Part shown: in pieces, positions 26,701 through 37,000 of the stretch
Layout of the letters: each line of letters starts with the position of its first letter
Position numbering within the stretch: the first letter of the stretch is position 1
Source: Pipra filicauda
Lineage: Eukaryota; Chordata; Aves; Passeriformes; Pipridae
DNA: 64,000 nucleotides
Assembly (NCBI RefSeq): GCF_003945595.2
Contig: NW_024104665.1
Coordinates: 2,819,651 to 2,883,650, forward strand
Reading direction: 5' to 3'
Notes under the pieces: generated by a model
The model's input: the letters and a program-made list of their open reading frames with translations, nothing else
Database searches by the model: none
Told to the model about the DNA's origin: nothing
Made by a program: the position numbers and the translations under genes

Positions 26701-29700
26701 ATAATGATAAATTTCAAAATGTATGTAAAGGTAAATATAACTGAAAAATTAGCGAGAAGTTATAATCTGAATTAAATCTATATATACACACAGAATTGAT
26801 CATGAACAAACCAAGAGTTGTTAAAATACAGCATTTGTAATTCCCTAGATGGGAGCTAGAGGGGATTACTGCATTTTCTTCATTATTTTATTGCACATGG
26901 AAGGGAAAAACTTATAGTCAAATCCATTATTTTTATATAGATGAGACATAGCACAGAAGAGGGCAGTGCAACTTTGATCAGGGTAAGAAGGGAGAAAAGC
27001 TTTCACTATAGGTTTATCTACACAGAATTAGTGTTATTAGTGTTAACTATAGAGTTTAGTGACTTACTGAGCAATAACTACACCCAATGAACTCCCCAGG
27101 GGTCATAAGAAACAGTGATACATCTTACTTTACTATTTAAGGGCTCCTTGCTGCCTGATATGCAGTTCTAGCATATCTGCATTGCTACAATAATTCCACC
27201 ATCCAACAAATGCCTGCTGTACATTTACTCCATAAGATTGTGGCAAATTCAAGAAACGATCTCAAAATTGACTAAATTTACAGTGATTTTTCCCCATGGA
27301 TAATCCTTCTATAGTCATTCTGCCTTCATTTTCACTCAGTGGAATTTTTTCGCTCTGGAACATGTGTGTTGCTCGTGCATACATAGCTCAATGGCAGGGA
27401 CTCCACTGCAAGGTTCAGTGTTTGCATATGTGTGGCTCTCATGTGCTCAAAACCTATAAATTAATGGGCCACAACCAACATTTGGGAAGAGAGAGTTGAG
27501 AAAGACTTAAAATGGATAAGTGCAAGTCTAAACCTATGCTCAATCCCTAAGATTTTTTCATTGTCTGCTTTCCAAGATCAGCTAACAGACTAATGGAAGA
27601 CCTCAGTTACTATTCTATCCTTTTCTGTTATTACAACAGTAGCTTTTGCTGAATTACAGAATGTAAATGCTTTTGTATTTTAAAGTAGTTTATGGAAGCC
27701 TATGGTAGGAGCACAAAGTTACACAGCTTTATTTTAAAAATCCATGCAGTGGTACTTACTGGGATCTTGTAATAGCTGGGCTGCAACCGATACCCGACGC
27801 CTCTCACCCCCAGAAATTCCTCCGATATTATGGCTTCCAATAATTTTGTCAGCCATGTGGCCGAGACTCAGCTCAGTCATGACTGCATCTACCTGAAAAA
27901 TAATTACAATTTTAATAGACTAAACACAGGCCAACTCAGACACCTGTGTGCAATGGTAAAAAGCGGGGAAGAAAAAGACATAATTTTAAAATATAGCTTT
28001 CCCAATATCCTGCTTGCTCCATTCTAGTCGGAAGGTATATGGCCTCATTTCTATTTGATTATTTTTAATATATTATTTAAATTATCTTTTAAAATTTTAG
28101 TTTCATGTATTCTGAAATGAGGAAATTTTTGCTTCAGTTGACATTAAGAGATGAAGAGTTCAGAGGTGGGACTAGAATTCAAGGTATGAATCATAATTTG
28201 CTAGTCTGGCTTCCAAAACTGGGGAGCACGAAGGCATATCCATCCTGGGGAAGTATAAAATACTGAGTGGAAAATCAATGAAGAGAAGAGGCAGAGAACA
28301 AGAGACTTTGGTCAGGAATATCCAATCTTTACTTTCAAAAGAGTCCTTTAAATAAATCTGAAACAAACCTATTTTATCAAGAAAATAGCTTGTAGGGGGC
28401 TTAGTAGACCAGTGCTTTTTGGAGCTGTTCTGGTTGATGAGAGATATTCTACGGGAGCAGAACAGTGTCAAAATCACTTCTGCTGTTCATGAGTCTTGCC
28501 AGCACACATGGCCCTAAACACCCCAGAGAACTGGGTTTATCAGCTGGGAAAGGGGAACTGACCTTAATACCAACATCAGCATCTCCTGCAGCAGCAACTG
28601 CTGCAGCTTTGGGTGGAGGGTTTTGTCCCAGCATAATGGTGATTCCCTGGGGTGTCAGCACAAGCCCCTTGCAGAGGTGGGGAGCACCAGAGATCTTGGG
28701 TCCTACTCCTCAGCAGGAGGATTTCTCCCCATTTGCAGAATGAGGATCACAAAACCCCATAAACATAAAACACAGCCATGAATGGAAAGTGCTGCTGGTG
28801 AAAGCATTACATGACATCATGTCTACCTTTCTGAAGGAAGACGATAAAATACAGACCTTCTTTTTGATGAAGTTGTTGGAGCATTTCTTAAGAGTTAGCA
28901 AAGCCGTGTATGTCAAAGACTCTTGTACGGTGAGAAAGCTTAACAAAGTGTCACTCTGAAAAAAAAAGTGAAGAGAAAGAAGCAGTTAGTTCTGTAGTAA
29001 TTTAATATCTTGTCCCTCCTCATGCAAGTTTAATTAATACAAACTGATTTGTCCCAAATTTACTAGTATAATCACAGTCAGACTACATTACTCCGTTACA
29101 CGAGGAACTTTCTTTACACGAAAGGAAGCACAGTACACAAAAAATAAACGTAGAAATCAACCTGTGGTACATAAGAGAAGCAATCTCTAAACTGTTCCTT
29201 CTTCAGCTGACGTCCATTCACATACACTTCACCAGAGAAGCTATCTTTATATGTCAGTCTTCCTGATATTGCATCCAGAAGTGTTGTTTTCCCAGATCCT
29301 TTCAAACAGAAGAAATTAATCATGTGATGAGATGAATGTTATGATTCCAAGAGTGGTAGCTTGATTTGAATGGAGACATATGAAAAGAAGCAAGGCTTTT
29401 TTTCTCAATAACATTAAAATAATAGTCCTGAAAATGCAGCTAGTTAAGAGGAAAAATAGGAAACTGGGAATGTAAGTTAGCATTTAATTCACACAAATTC
29501 ACAGTTTGCATGGAACGTTTGACTTTAGAAGTAACCTTATCTGTTACTGAAGTTATAATTGTTAGTTAGATGACAGAAGATTGAACTCTGAAAACCAAGC
29601 ACCACAGTTTTACAAAGCAGAAGTTAAAATCAGCTGCAATTTCATTATTTAAAACACAGATCTCAGTCACATTCATATCACTATGAAAGTAACCAGTATT

Positions 29701-30594
29701 AACTCCAATATTATTTCTTTCAAGGTTCCGGAACAACTTACCAGAATTTCCTAAAATCCCCATAATCTGGCCACTCTCTATGTGAAATGAAACATCCTTA
29801 AGTATTTGCCGGGTCCATTTTTTACAATATAAAGAAAAGTTCCACCATGGGCCAACACGCTCTCTTGGAAAACAAACATCAATAAAAATTAAATAGAGAA
29901 TATTTTAAAATCTAGCATAAAGCAAGTGAATGGTTTATAGCTACCTGCTACAAACCGTTTCAGCATTATTTGGAAGATAAAATGAGGTCTGAACAGATTT
30001 CTCAGAATAATTGCTAAGAGGCTTTTGGACTACAACCAAAGAGGCAAATATGAACTGTGGCTTTATTTGCTGACGGTGTCTGCCAGCCACTAATCCACCT
30101 GGCCCTTTTCTCAGAGCCTATGTTATCCTTCTGGTAGCAGTAAGACAGACAGTGGGAAAGAGCACAATCTTTGGAAATCTCCTCTAACACATGTCCTTCA
30201 GAGACATCTGAAAGAGAAGGGGTGAGCCCTCCGGAGGACAGGCTGGCTGTGCCTCCCTCGGGCCACGCGCTCTGCCCCTGTGGCAGACAGCCCAGTGCCA
30301 TGAGGTGGGCAGCCTGGAAACATCCCTCCTCCTGGACTGGGCTGAAGCCAAACCCACAGACCGCCAGTGCCAGCCCCGCTTCCCACAGTCCCTGGGGTTG
30401 GAGCAGCTCTTGGCAGGCAGGGGCCCTCCGTACTGCCCTCCCCAGCCCTACCTGATGGTGTAGGAGACACCCTGGACACTGACGCTGTCGGATGGCTGTG
30501 CCCCAGCTTTCGTCTCGCCTGTCTGCCCCATGCTGCTGCTCTTTTCCAGGGCAGGAGACACTCTGCCCGACATCCTCAGGTGCTGGGGCTCCAT
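14567..30594 (-). CDS. ABCG5: ABCG5 (sterolin-1), sterol half-transporter, complete 13 coding exons
   Basis: ABCG5 pairs with ABCG8 to pump cholesterol and plant sterols across the apical membrane of hepatocytes and enterocytes. Exons (5' to 3') are 30594-30452, 29863-29742, 29298-29162, 28955-28857, 27892-27760, 26392-26253, 25275-25146, 22788-22575, 22308-22103, 21268-21130, 17873-17688, 16047-15935 and 14763-14567. They sum to 1959 bp, or 652 aa, against 651 in human. The N-terminal ATPase domain has Walker A GNSGSGKT (86-93), signature ISGGE (193-197), Walker [13 protein letters not shown] and H-loop His250. The C-terminal half has six hydrophobic spans typical of the family. Two sequons in the last extracellular loop (NFT and NSS) match known glycosylation sites. 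The human signature is the degenerate ISTGE; here it is canonical. Three in-frame ATGs begin exon 1. The first gives 143 coding bases before the donor, the same as human c.143. Confidence 0.96.
14764..15934 (-). other. ABCG5: ABCG5 intron 12
   Basis: This 1.2-kb intron contains a short direct repeat: GAAG(A/C)CTCACTACTATTA occurs near 15,472 and again near 15,514. A 104-codon open frame on the + strand (15,004-15,318) has no recognisable similarity and is taken as chance. Confidence 0.6.
15935..16047 (-). CDS. ABCG5: ABCG5 exon 12
   Basis: It encodes [20 protein letters not shown] then [18 protein letters not shown] (last codon split). NFT is the first of two conserved extracellular sequons. 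Its first base completes the Arg550-equivalent codon. The donor GTAAGT follows. Confidence 0.96.
17688..17873 (-). CDS. ABCG5: ABCG5 exon 11
   Basis: It encodes [40 protein letters not shown] and [20 protein letters not shown] then VR: two hydrophobic spans around a conserved QNPNIV turn. The alanine in NSAGV aligns with human Ala540, a reported sterol-site residue. The final Arg codon is split and aligns with human Arg550, a sitosterolaemia site. Confidence 0.96.
17874..21129 (-). other. ABCG5: ABCG5 intron 10, 3.3 kb
   Basis: This is AT-rich intronic sequence. The largest open frames are under 85 codons, and none resembles a known protein or mobile element. Confidence 0.6.
21130..21268 (-). 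CDS. ABCG5: ABCG5 exon 10
   Basis: It encodes [20 protein letters not shown] then the membrane segment [20 protein letters not shown] and SVFIYW. The DQES-DGLY-KWQM block is highly conserved with human. The donor GTAAGC follows 21130. Confidence 0.96.
22103..22308 (-). CDS. ABCG5: ABCG5 exon 9
   Basis: It encodes [20 protein letters not shown], the first membrane span [12 protein letters not shown], then [20 protein letters not shown] and TGMLNAVAL. It completes a split Arg codon at its start and ends with the first base of the next Phe codon. The donor GTGAGT follows 22103. Confidence 0.96.
22575..22788 (-). CDS. ABCG5: ABCG5 exon 8
   Basis: It encodes [20 protein letters not shown], then the linker to [20 protein letters not shown] and IWVLL. 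The codon split across the exon 7/8 junction reads GTG (Val), where human has Met before the conserved DLTSVDT. The donor GTAAGA follows 22575. Confidence 0.96.
22789..25145 (-). other. ABCG5: ABCG5 intron 7, 2.4 kb
   Basis: Intronic sequence with an overlapping set of chance open frames on both strands near 23,560-23,840 and a 156-codon frame at 24,000-24,470 (+) with no recognisable family. A short ATGTATATGTGTACAC-type purine-pyrimidine alternating run occurs near 24,440-24,465. Confidence 0.55.
25146..25275 (-). CDS. ABCG5: ABCG5 exon 7
   Basis: It encodes [40 protein letters not shown] and DYY, then one base of a split Val codon. This is the region just after the H-loop. The boundary corresponds to the known human junction at c.904/905. 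Confidence 0.96.
25276..26252 (-). other. ABCG5: ABCG5 intron 6
   Basis: The middle (25,666-26,150) is more GC-rich than its surroundings and is open in several frames on both strands, which is expected from low stop-codon frequency. No protein family or repeat was recognised. Confidence 0.55.
26253..26392 (-). CDS. ABCG5: ABCG5 exon 6 (Walker B, D-loop, H-loop)
   Basis: It encodes [20 protein letters not shown], then the stretch to [15 protein letters not shown]. Walker B ends in catalytic Glu218, the D-loop is TTGLD and the switch histidine is His250. All are canonical. The exon starts by completing Lys212. Confidence 0.97.
27760..27892 (-). CDS. ABCG5: ABCG5 exon 5 (ABC signature)
   Basis: It encodes [20 protein letters not shown] then [20 protein letters not shown] and LQDP. 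The signature ISGGE is at 27803-27817. Human ABCG5 has ISTGE at this place, so the second signature residue is glycine here instead of threonine. The 133-bp length and end phase agree with human. Confidence 0.97.
27893..28856 (-). other. ABCG5: ABCG5 intron 4
   Basis: It holds a perfect 9-bp inverted repeat with a 3-bp spacer at 28586-28606 (CTGCAGCAG caa CTGCTGCAG). Otherwise no feature is recognised. Confidence 0.6.
28857..28955 (-). CDS. ABCG5: ABCG5 exon 4
   Basis: It encodes [20 protein letters not shown] then [13 protein letters not shown] (33 residues), the segment between Q-loop and signature. Glu in VQESL aligns with human Glu146, a disease site. The donor is the weaker AAG|GTCTGT. 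Confidence 0.95.
29162..29298 (-). CDS. ABCG5: ABCG5 exon 3 (second half of Walker A)
   Basis: It encodes [40 protein letters not shown] and SYVPQ. It completes Walker A GNSGSGKT with Lys92 and contains the Q-loop glutamine at its end. Confidence 0.97.
29742..29863 (-). CDS. ABCG5: ABCG5 exon 2 (start of Walker A)
   Basis: It encodes [20 protein letters not shown] then [20 protein letters not shown] plus one base of Gly89. The acceptor CCAAG lies just above 29863. The exon begins with the third base of codon 48, as in human (c.144). Confidence 0.96.
29864..30451 (-). other. ABCG5: ABCG5 intron 1
   Basis: This 588-bp intron has a GC-rich half (30,180-30,450) next to exon 1 and an AT-rich half. 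Long antisense and frame-shifted open frames here (for example 30,014-30,610 on the - strand) reflect GC content and do not match any protein. Confidence 0.7.
30452..30594 (-). CDS. ABCG5: ABCG5 exon 1 (coding part)
   Basis: In-frame ATGs lie at 30594, 30573 and 30531, and an in-frame TGA lies just upstream of the first. The frame ends [11 protein letters not shown] plus AG and a GTAGGG donor, and joins exon 2 to read [11 protein letters not shown], like human YSVSHRVRPWW. Starting at 30594 gives exactly 143 bases. The third ATG (MGQTG) sits in a good Kozak context and resembles human MGDLS, so a 631-residue product is also possible. This exon was found by matching the exon 2 phase. Confidence 0.85.
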
Positions 30595-31012
30595 AGCCTC
30601 CCTTCCTCAAGCCTCTGGCCAGGTGCCTGGCGCTGCCACCACCATGCCTCCACCAGCGCCAGGCAGGGGCAGCTCCCCGCTGTCCCAGGGTCAGAGCAGG
30701 TCGCTGCCCCCAGCACTTGCCACCTCAAAGAAAACAGAGGGGCTCCTGGTCCTTTCTTTTTCCTGAGAACAACTGATCAGCGATTAGCTGAAGCCGCTAT
30801 CTGATGTACCTTTAGCCCGAGCTGTACTGTCCCAGAGGAGGGGAATATTTCCCTGTCCACGGGGTCACGCCAGCTGCAGAGACACAGCATGCCAGGAGAT
30901 ACGGTGCTGCGGTGAAGGTGCCCGGAAAGGACTGAGTTCCAAACCAAGAGGAGAAGGATTTCTTTCAAAGAGACAAGTCAAACCACTGCAAGGAGTGAGA
31001 CCTTCCACCACC
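30595..31012. promoter_or_regulatory. Divergent ABCG5/ABCG8 promoter region
   Basis: Only 418 bp separate the two start codons, compared with about 374 bp between the two genes in human, where the interval acts as a bidirectional promoter. No TATA box stands out. Possible elements are a DR4-type nuclear receptor site (30688-30703), an isolated GGGTCA half-site near 30,862, GATA motifs near 30,797 (inverted) and 30,898, and a near-palindrome GGGAATATTTCCC at 30841-30853. Transcription starts and 5'UTRs must lie inside this interval or in undetected upstream exons. Confidence 0.75.
30688..30703 (+). promoter_or_regulatory. Candidate DR4 (LXR/RXR-like) site
   Basis: GGGTCA GAGC AGGTCG is two nuclear-receptor half-sites in direct orientation with a 4-bp spacer, each one base from AGGTCA. 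DR4 is the LXR/RXR arrangement, and LXR is the known sterol-sensing activator of this gene pair in mammals. Function here is inference. Confidence 0.4.
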
Positions 31013-31066
31013 ATGATGAAGGAAACCACTGAAAATGTCTCTCTGGATGATGCCGGCTGGAGCCAG
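31013..31066 (+). CDS. ABCG8: ABCG8 exon 1 (coding part)
   Basis: It reads [18 protein letters not shown], then a CAG|GTGACA donor in phase 0, which fits exon 2. The ATG follows CCACCACC, a strong Kozak context. Human exon 1 codes 21 residues with little conservation, so assignment rests on phase, position and start context. Initiation could be at either of the two adjacent ATGs. Confidence 0.8.
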
Positions 31067-34000
31067 GTGACATTCAAGGGCTTGCCAGGGAGTGAGACCT
31101 GCAGGGAGTCGGGAGGGACCTGATGGGCTCAGCTTTCTGCAGCTACAGTGCTTGCTGAGAACTGGGAGAGGCAGGCAGGCAGCCTTCCCACAGGGCTTTT
31201 GCAGCTGGTGAGCCCTCAGCTCATCCAGCTCTGAAATGGGGAGCAGAAAGTGTCCACACCCCCCACCAGAGCATACTGAGGATGAGGCCAGTTCTCAGAT
31301 GCCACAGTGGTGGAACTGAGAGGGGCGATCTCCAAATATGTGGATGGAGGAGAAAGCCCCTCAGCATGGCCTGGACCGGCTTTCCCAGGATATGCCTTCA
31401 GACTGATACCCACATTTGCTGGGGAGCACCTGTTTTCAAAAATTAGGTTCAACATAAGCGAGAGCACAGAGTGCTTTGGCAGTAGCAGGAGCTTGGAGGG
31501 CTTTCATGCGGCTTTTCAGGCTGCTTGGTGCGACATTGCTTTCTGCTATCTAGACTGTATCTAGATTGAAAAGATTAATCAGCCTTGTTTGCTGTGAGGG
31601 TATGTGGTGCACACTAAGATCGTGGTCATCAGCTGCCAAAGATACCACAGGCATGGATAGGGGCTGCTACACAGAGAACAGGTATGTTTGCCTTGGCTAG
31701 AAATGAGTCTGACTCGTAGGAAAAGCACAGGGCTTCAGGAAAGATATGGCTGTCTGGAGTAAAAACTGCAGGCATGCACACAGAGTTACACCCAAATCCA
31801 GAAAGCTGCCTCAGCAACGACTTCATAATTGCAGATGTATGCAAAACGTTAACCAAGCCAAGCAGAGACTCTTGTTATTTTAACTGATACCTCAGAACAG
31901 TAAGTTCCACAGTTGACAAACTGTAAATTTAAAAAACAAAAGAGGAGAAAGAGACTGTACTTGTGGTTGTATACCCACTTGTTCACAAATTCTCCAAGTT
32001 TGAGTCCATGTGGAATTCAACAACAGATATACTTCCAGTGAACACTAATTTTTAGCTGCCATAACTTATGTATGGCATAAGTTTTTTATGTATGGCAGCT
32101 AATTTTTAGCTGCCATAACTATATGCACTATTTTGGTCAAGTAGACTGACACTGCTGAAGCACTGTATCTTTTTTCCTCATAAAAAGGAAAAAAAGAAAG
32201 AGTCTAATCTCTTTATACTGACATGACATTTATCTCCATTTTGAATGACTGCTTTTAAACTAGCAACTAGAAAAGCACAGCACAGCATTTTTGGCCCTCA
32301 TACATGTCACTAGAACAAAGTACGTTTCACACTGATTAACAGATAATAGATAACTTATTTCAACCCCTCAGACTTTTGCACTACAGTAACTCAATATTGT
32401 TATATTCCATAAATATATTTACCTTTGTGCTTTGTCTTTTCTGAACTCAGATTTTAACAGTACTTTAGTTGTTGTAATTAACTGTTGCAATTAACCTAAC
32501 AACTTTTCCAGACCAAGCCCCAGGATGCTATTTTTTCCTCTGAAGAAGATAACAGTCTGTATTTCACATACAGTGGGAAATCAAACGTTCTTGAGGTCAA
32601 AGAACTCAATTACCAGGTAAGAATTGTCATTTAAATACCTCCCTTCAGCAGGAAGCATATCCAGCAATGCCTGTTTCTATACACAAGCCATTTTAAAAGC
32701 CAAACAAAGTCGAAAAAGTTCACACAACTGTTGCACAGTCAAATACGTGGTTTTGTGAGTAGAATCATACTCTTGGTTGCAATACTGACAGCAGACTAAC
32801 CCCTCCATTGTAAATTTATTTAGTAAAGCAAGGGGGTAAGACAGAAAGAGAGATCTGTTTCTAAGCTCTGCTTTTTTTCAGTCTTGAGCAAAATTATTCC
32901 TCTGAGTGTTGGGGCAGAGGGACTTTCTGTCAGGCTAGCGATGTTGGGAGCCCTGGCTGGCAAAAATGAGTATGTGGAAGGAGATGAAGAGAGGATGACT
33001 AATAAGGAGGATTTCAAGGAACCAGTGAAATTTTTCATCTCCTTTGTGCCACCGTGGCATCTGAAGTAGATTTCACAATTTTCAGTTTAATAGAATTTCA
33101 AATTACATTAAAATTTTTAAATATTTAAAATTTACAATAGCAATAAGTTTCCAAAGTAACAGAGAACAGAGATAGATTTAGTGATTAACGGAATGAGAAG
33201 TAAAACACAAAACCCATAGATGGCTGCAAAAGAACTTCTTTCCATGTATTTCTGAAGATTAACAATGATATTCTTTGCTTGTAACATTGTAACTTTGAAG
33301 ATATTTGTTGCTAAATAGTTTATTGCTTGAAGGGACTTGTTTATTTCTTTATTAGGTTAACACAGCATCCCAGATTCCCTGGTATGAAAACCTTGCACAG
33401 ATGAAAATGCCCTGGACCTGGAAATCGGATCCCCATTCTCGTGTGCCAATAATCCAGAATCTGAATTTAAAAGTTCGAAGTGGTCAGATGCTGGCTATTA
33501 TAGGAAGCACTGGTAAGAGCAAACAAATTTCAGGATATGACCAACTCTCAGATAAAATGTACACAGCCAAGAGCAGTTTTTTTAATGTCAAAATCTAGTT
33601 GAGGAAAAAACTATTGGCAATGTGTCACTTAAATGCATTCTTTAAGTGACATGATCTATGAGGAAACAAAGAATGATACCACGGGGAGGAGGGGAGTTGG
33701 GTTTAAGATTGATTTTCAAACCCAATTTTGTTATGCCTTCCACACATTTGCTAATTGTTTCCTGAGGTGTAGTGGGGTATTGTCATAATTGTGGCCTTGA
33801 AGGCCCAGATCTGCTGGACATGAATCAGCTTCATGGCTCAGATTCAAAACAGGCCAATTGCAGGTCTTACCCAGAAAACAGAGCAGACAAATGAGGACAG
33901 ACCCCATAAGAAAGATCAATGCCAACTTGCATAGCCATAAGTAGGAATTCCCTTTGGATTGAAACAATTCTAACAGGACAAAATATTGCATTTGGGTTAA

Positions 34001-37000
34001 TTAAGAGAAACTTACAGAGAAGAAAAGACAGTTCCACTTTTGTTTGGGGTCTCTGCTTTACAACGTCTTTTTCTTTTTTTCCTTCATTTTCTGGTGGGAC
34101 AAGTCTAATCTTCTCCAAGGTGAGGTTGTCTAATGGAGAGGTGGCCTTTTCCCCATATGTTCAATTGAATCTAAGCTCATCTAGGGAGATAAGAAGTAGA
34201 CACATGATGTGCTAAACTGAAGTAAAAAGTACTTTACTTTAGAGGGAAAAACCTCCATGCTGTGTCTCCACTAGACTCTTATGTATCTCAGTGATTCAGT
34301 GAAGATCCTCTCTATCAAAGACAAGGCATATTTGCCAAAAAGTTTGAACTTTATTTCTACAAAAAGAGGTGTTTCTTCCCTATTGCCATGGGAATTTTTT
34401 TCTTACTACATATCCCTAATGTAATAGAAGCTGTACCTTAGAGATTTTCCCAAAAATAAAAGGAAAAGCTTGTGATGAAATAATATATAAAGTTATAGAT
34501 ATAGCACCTTTGTAAGATAACATACACTGAGCACAAACCCCTTTCAGCAAACTAGTCAAACTATTTTCAAAAGCTGTTTATCATTTATTTCATCAAATGC
34601 CTTAATAAAATGGATTAAACTGCTGATGGGTTTCACATTGTCAATGGCAATCAATATGTCACTCTTAAACAGAGCAATATGTGGTTTACAGATGGATGGG
34701 TTTCTTTTTTTAAAATGTATATATGAAGAAACAAGTGTGGAGTTAATCTTTCAACAGGGAGACTAGAAATAAATGACATTTAATCATAATAAGAGAGCTC
34801 TCTGTGTTTACATACAGTATCATACACTAAAAAGGAAAAATTCATTTGCTATTTAGCTCCAAATCAGGTTTTGTTTTCATTGCTTTACTTTTCCTACCTC
34901 TGGTTATGAGCCAGCTTTTCTTAATTATTTAACTGTCTTTTTGTCTTATTTAAGTCATAATAATTTTTATTTCAATCATGATTAAGGTTCTTATTGTCTG
35001 TATAATCACTCAGCACCTTAGTCGTTCAGCTGATCCAGCTGCTGCATCTGAATTCACAAATCCCTCCACAAAGAAAGCTCTTGCTTAGCATTTGGGTGTC
35101 AGCCTTGCAGCCAGGGCAAGACACCACCTGTCACCTATGTTTCAAAAGTGAAAGAAAGGTAACCAAAGAGATCTTTCTTCTTGTGTTCATGGAACTACCC
35201 TCAACGCCCAACCTCCCAATTCTGCTAAGAAATGACAAGGGTTAAAGCCCCATACTCCAGTCCAGAGGGGAGAGATTTCCTGAACATGAATTTATAGTCA
35301 TTATTTTCTTTGAAGACCATTCCGTCCCCGTGGCTTTGGAAAAACTGCAGGAAGTGTTGTGTAAGAGATGCTAAGGAACAAAAATTTCTATCCGCTGTCT
35401 GTGACAAGACCATTTTTCAAAATGATCCCTTGGGAATTAATTTAATTTTCAATTTTGACTTTTCTAGCTGGTGGAAAGACATCCTTGCTTGACGTGATAA
35501 CCTGCCGGGATCATGGAGGCAAAATCAAGTCTGGTCAAATCCTGATCAACAACGAACCCAGCACTCCCCAGCTTGTTAGGAAATGCATAGCACACGTGCG
35601 GCAGGATGACCGACTGCTCCCCCACCTGACTGTCAGAGAAACACTATTGTTCGTTGCCAAACTGCGCCTTCCGAAGTTTTTTTCAGACTCACAAAGGAAA
35701 AAAAGGGTAATTAAGCTGTTGGAAAAAAGTAAAGTTGTCAAAAATGTGTCTGACAGGAATTATCCAAGAGATCCTGTGTGTTTGGAGTCAGAACAGCTAA
35801 TCTGATATTTTTTCATGTAGATTATGAATTATACACCTTTTTCATCTTTCAAGATAGAAACCAGCAATTGTTCCAAAGCTCATAAAAAATGACAATCTAG
35901 AGAAAGCATTACAGAGGCTGAAAGATGAACTAAATTTTTGATCGCTGAGTCTTTTTTAATGTTATCTCTAAAACCAAGAGTGTCTCTTGATCATATAGCT
36001 CTGAAATATCCAGACGAATTTTAACCACGTTCATCTTATTTTCAGTTTTATCTGTGCACGAGTGTCCAAATGAACACTTGCTTTCTCTCTGTTGCCCTTC
36101 GGATCCCCCAGGTAGAAGATGTCATAGCAGAGCTGCGCTTGCGCCAGTGTGCAAACACCAGGGTAGGGAACGAGTTCCTCCGTGGCGTTTCAGGAGGCGA
36201 GAGGCGGAGAGTGAGCATCGGTGTGCAGCTGCTCTGGAACCCGGGTGAGCAAAACCCTGACACCTTCCTCGTGCCTACCACAGACCACCCGGGGATAATG
36301 GGGCAGTAAATGAAGACAGGAGCTTTCAGACAGACACACTGCCCCAGGGGCAGCTTAAGGAGTTCATACTCAGAGCACTTAACCTGGCACCACCCTCTGC
36401 CAGAGGTTACCTCTCCACAGCACAGTTAGACACAGTGACCGAATGCTGGCCCATTTGCTTAAATTGAAATCATTGCTGATCACAGATAAAACTGTGATTA
36501 TTACAGTAATAATTCTGTAAACAGAGTGTTTTTTAGCAGCTGGCCCACTAGTGTTTCTGTCACCTTGGCCAATGGAAAAGCGGAAGCAGACCAAGGCAGA
36601 GCCCCCCTGGGATGCTTCACCCACCGCTCTCACCCACCATCACAAAGACTACTAAAGTTGCCTGAAGTTACCCTCAAGCAGTGTTCTGGTCTGTGCATAC
36701 CAGTGTAACATTTTTGTTTATCTGACCACATACCACAAGTTATTTTGGAAGGCTGCTGGCCTATTGTAACATGGAGATTGTTTTCCTTTCCTCTGACCCA
36801 GCCCCCATTTACATGTACAGTATTCACAGGGAAGGTAATTTTCTTGGCTGTATAGTCAGTCCTTGCAGTGTTGTGCAACTCACTGACATGGCTGGCTCAT
36901 GCAGCAGGTGAACTAGAAACTTCCATTGTCTTCAGTAGAAGCAAAATAAGAGGCTAAATCCACAGCTGATTTTTCTGGATTGAATCCCTTATCTGATCTT

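Noticed and set aside
30014..30610. 198-codon - strand open frame over ABCG5 exon 1 and intron 1
   Set aside because: It is in a different frame from exon 1 and crosses the clear GTAGGG donor. Its GC-rich composition explains the lack of stops.
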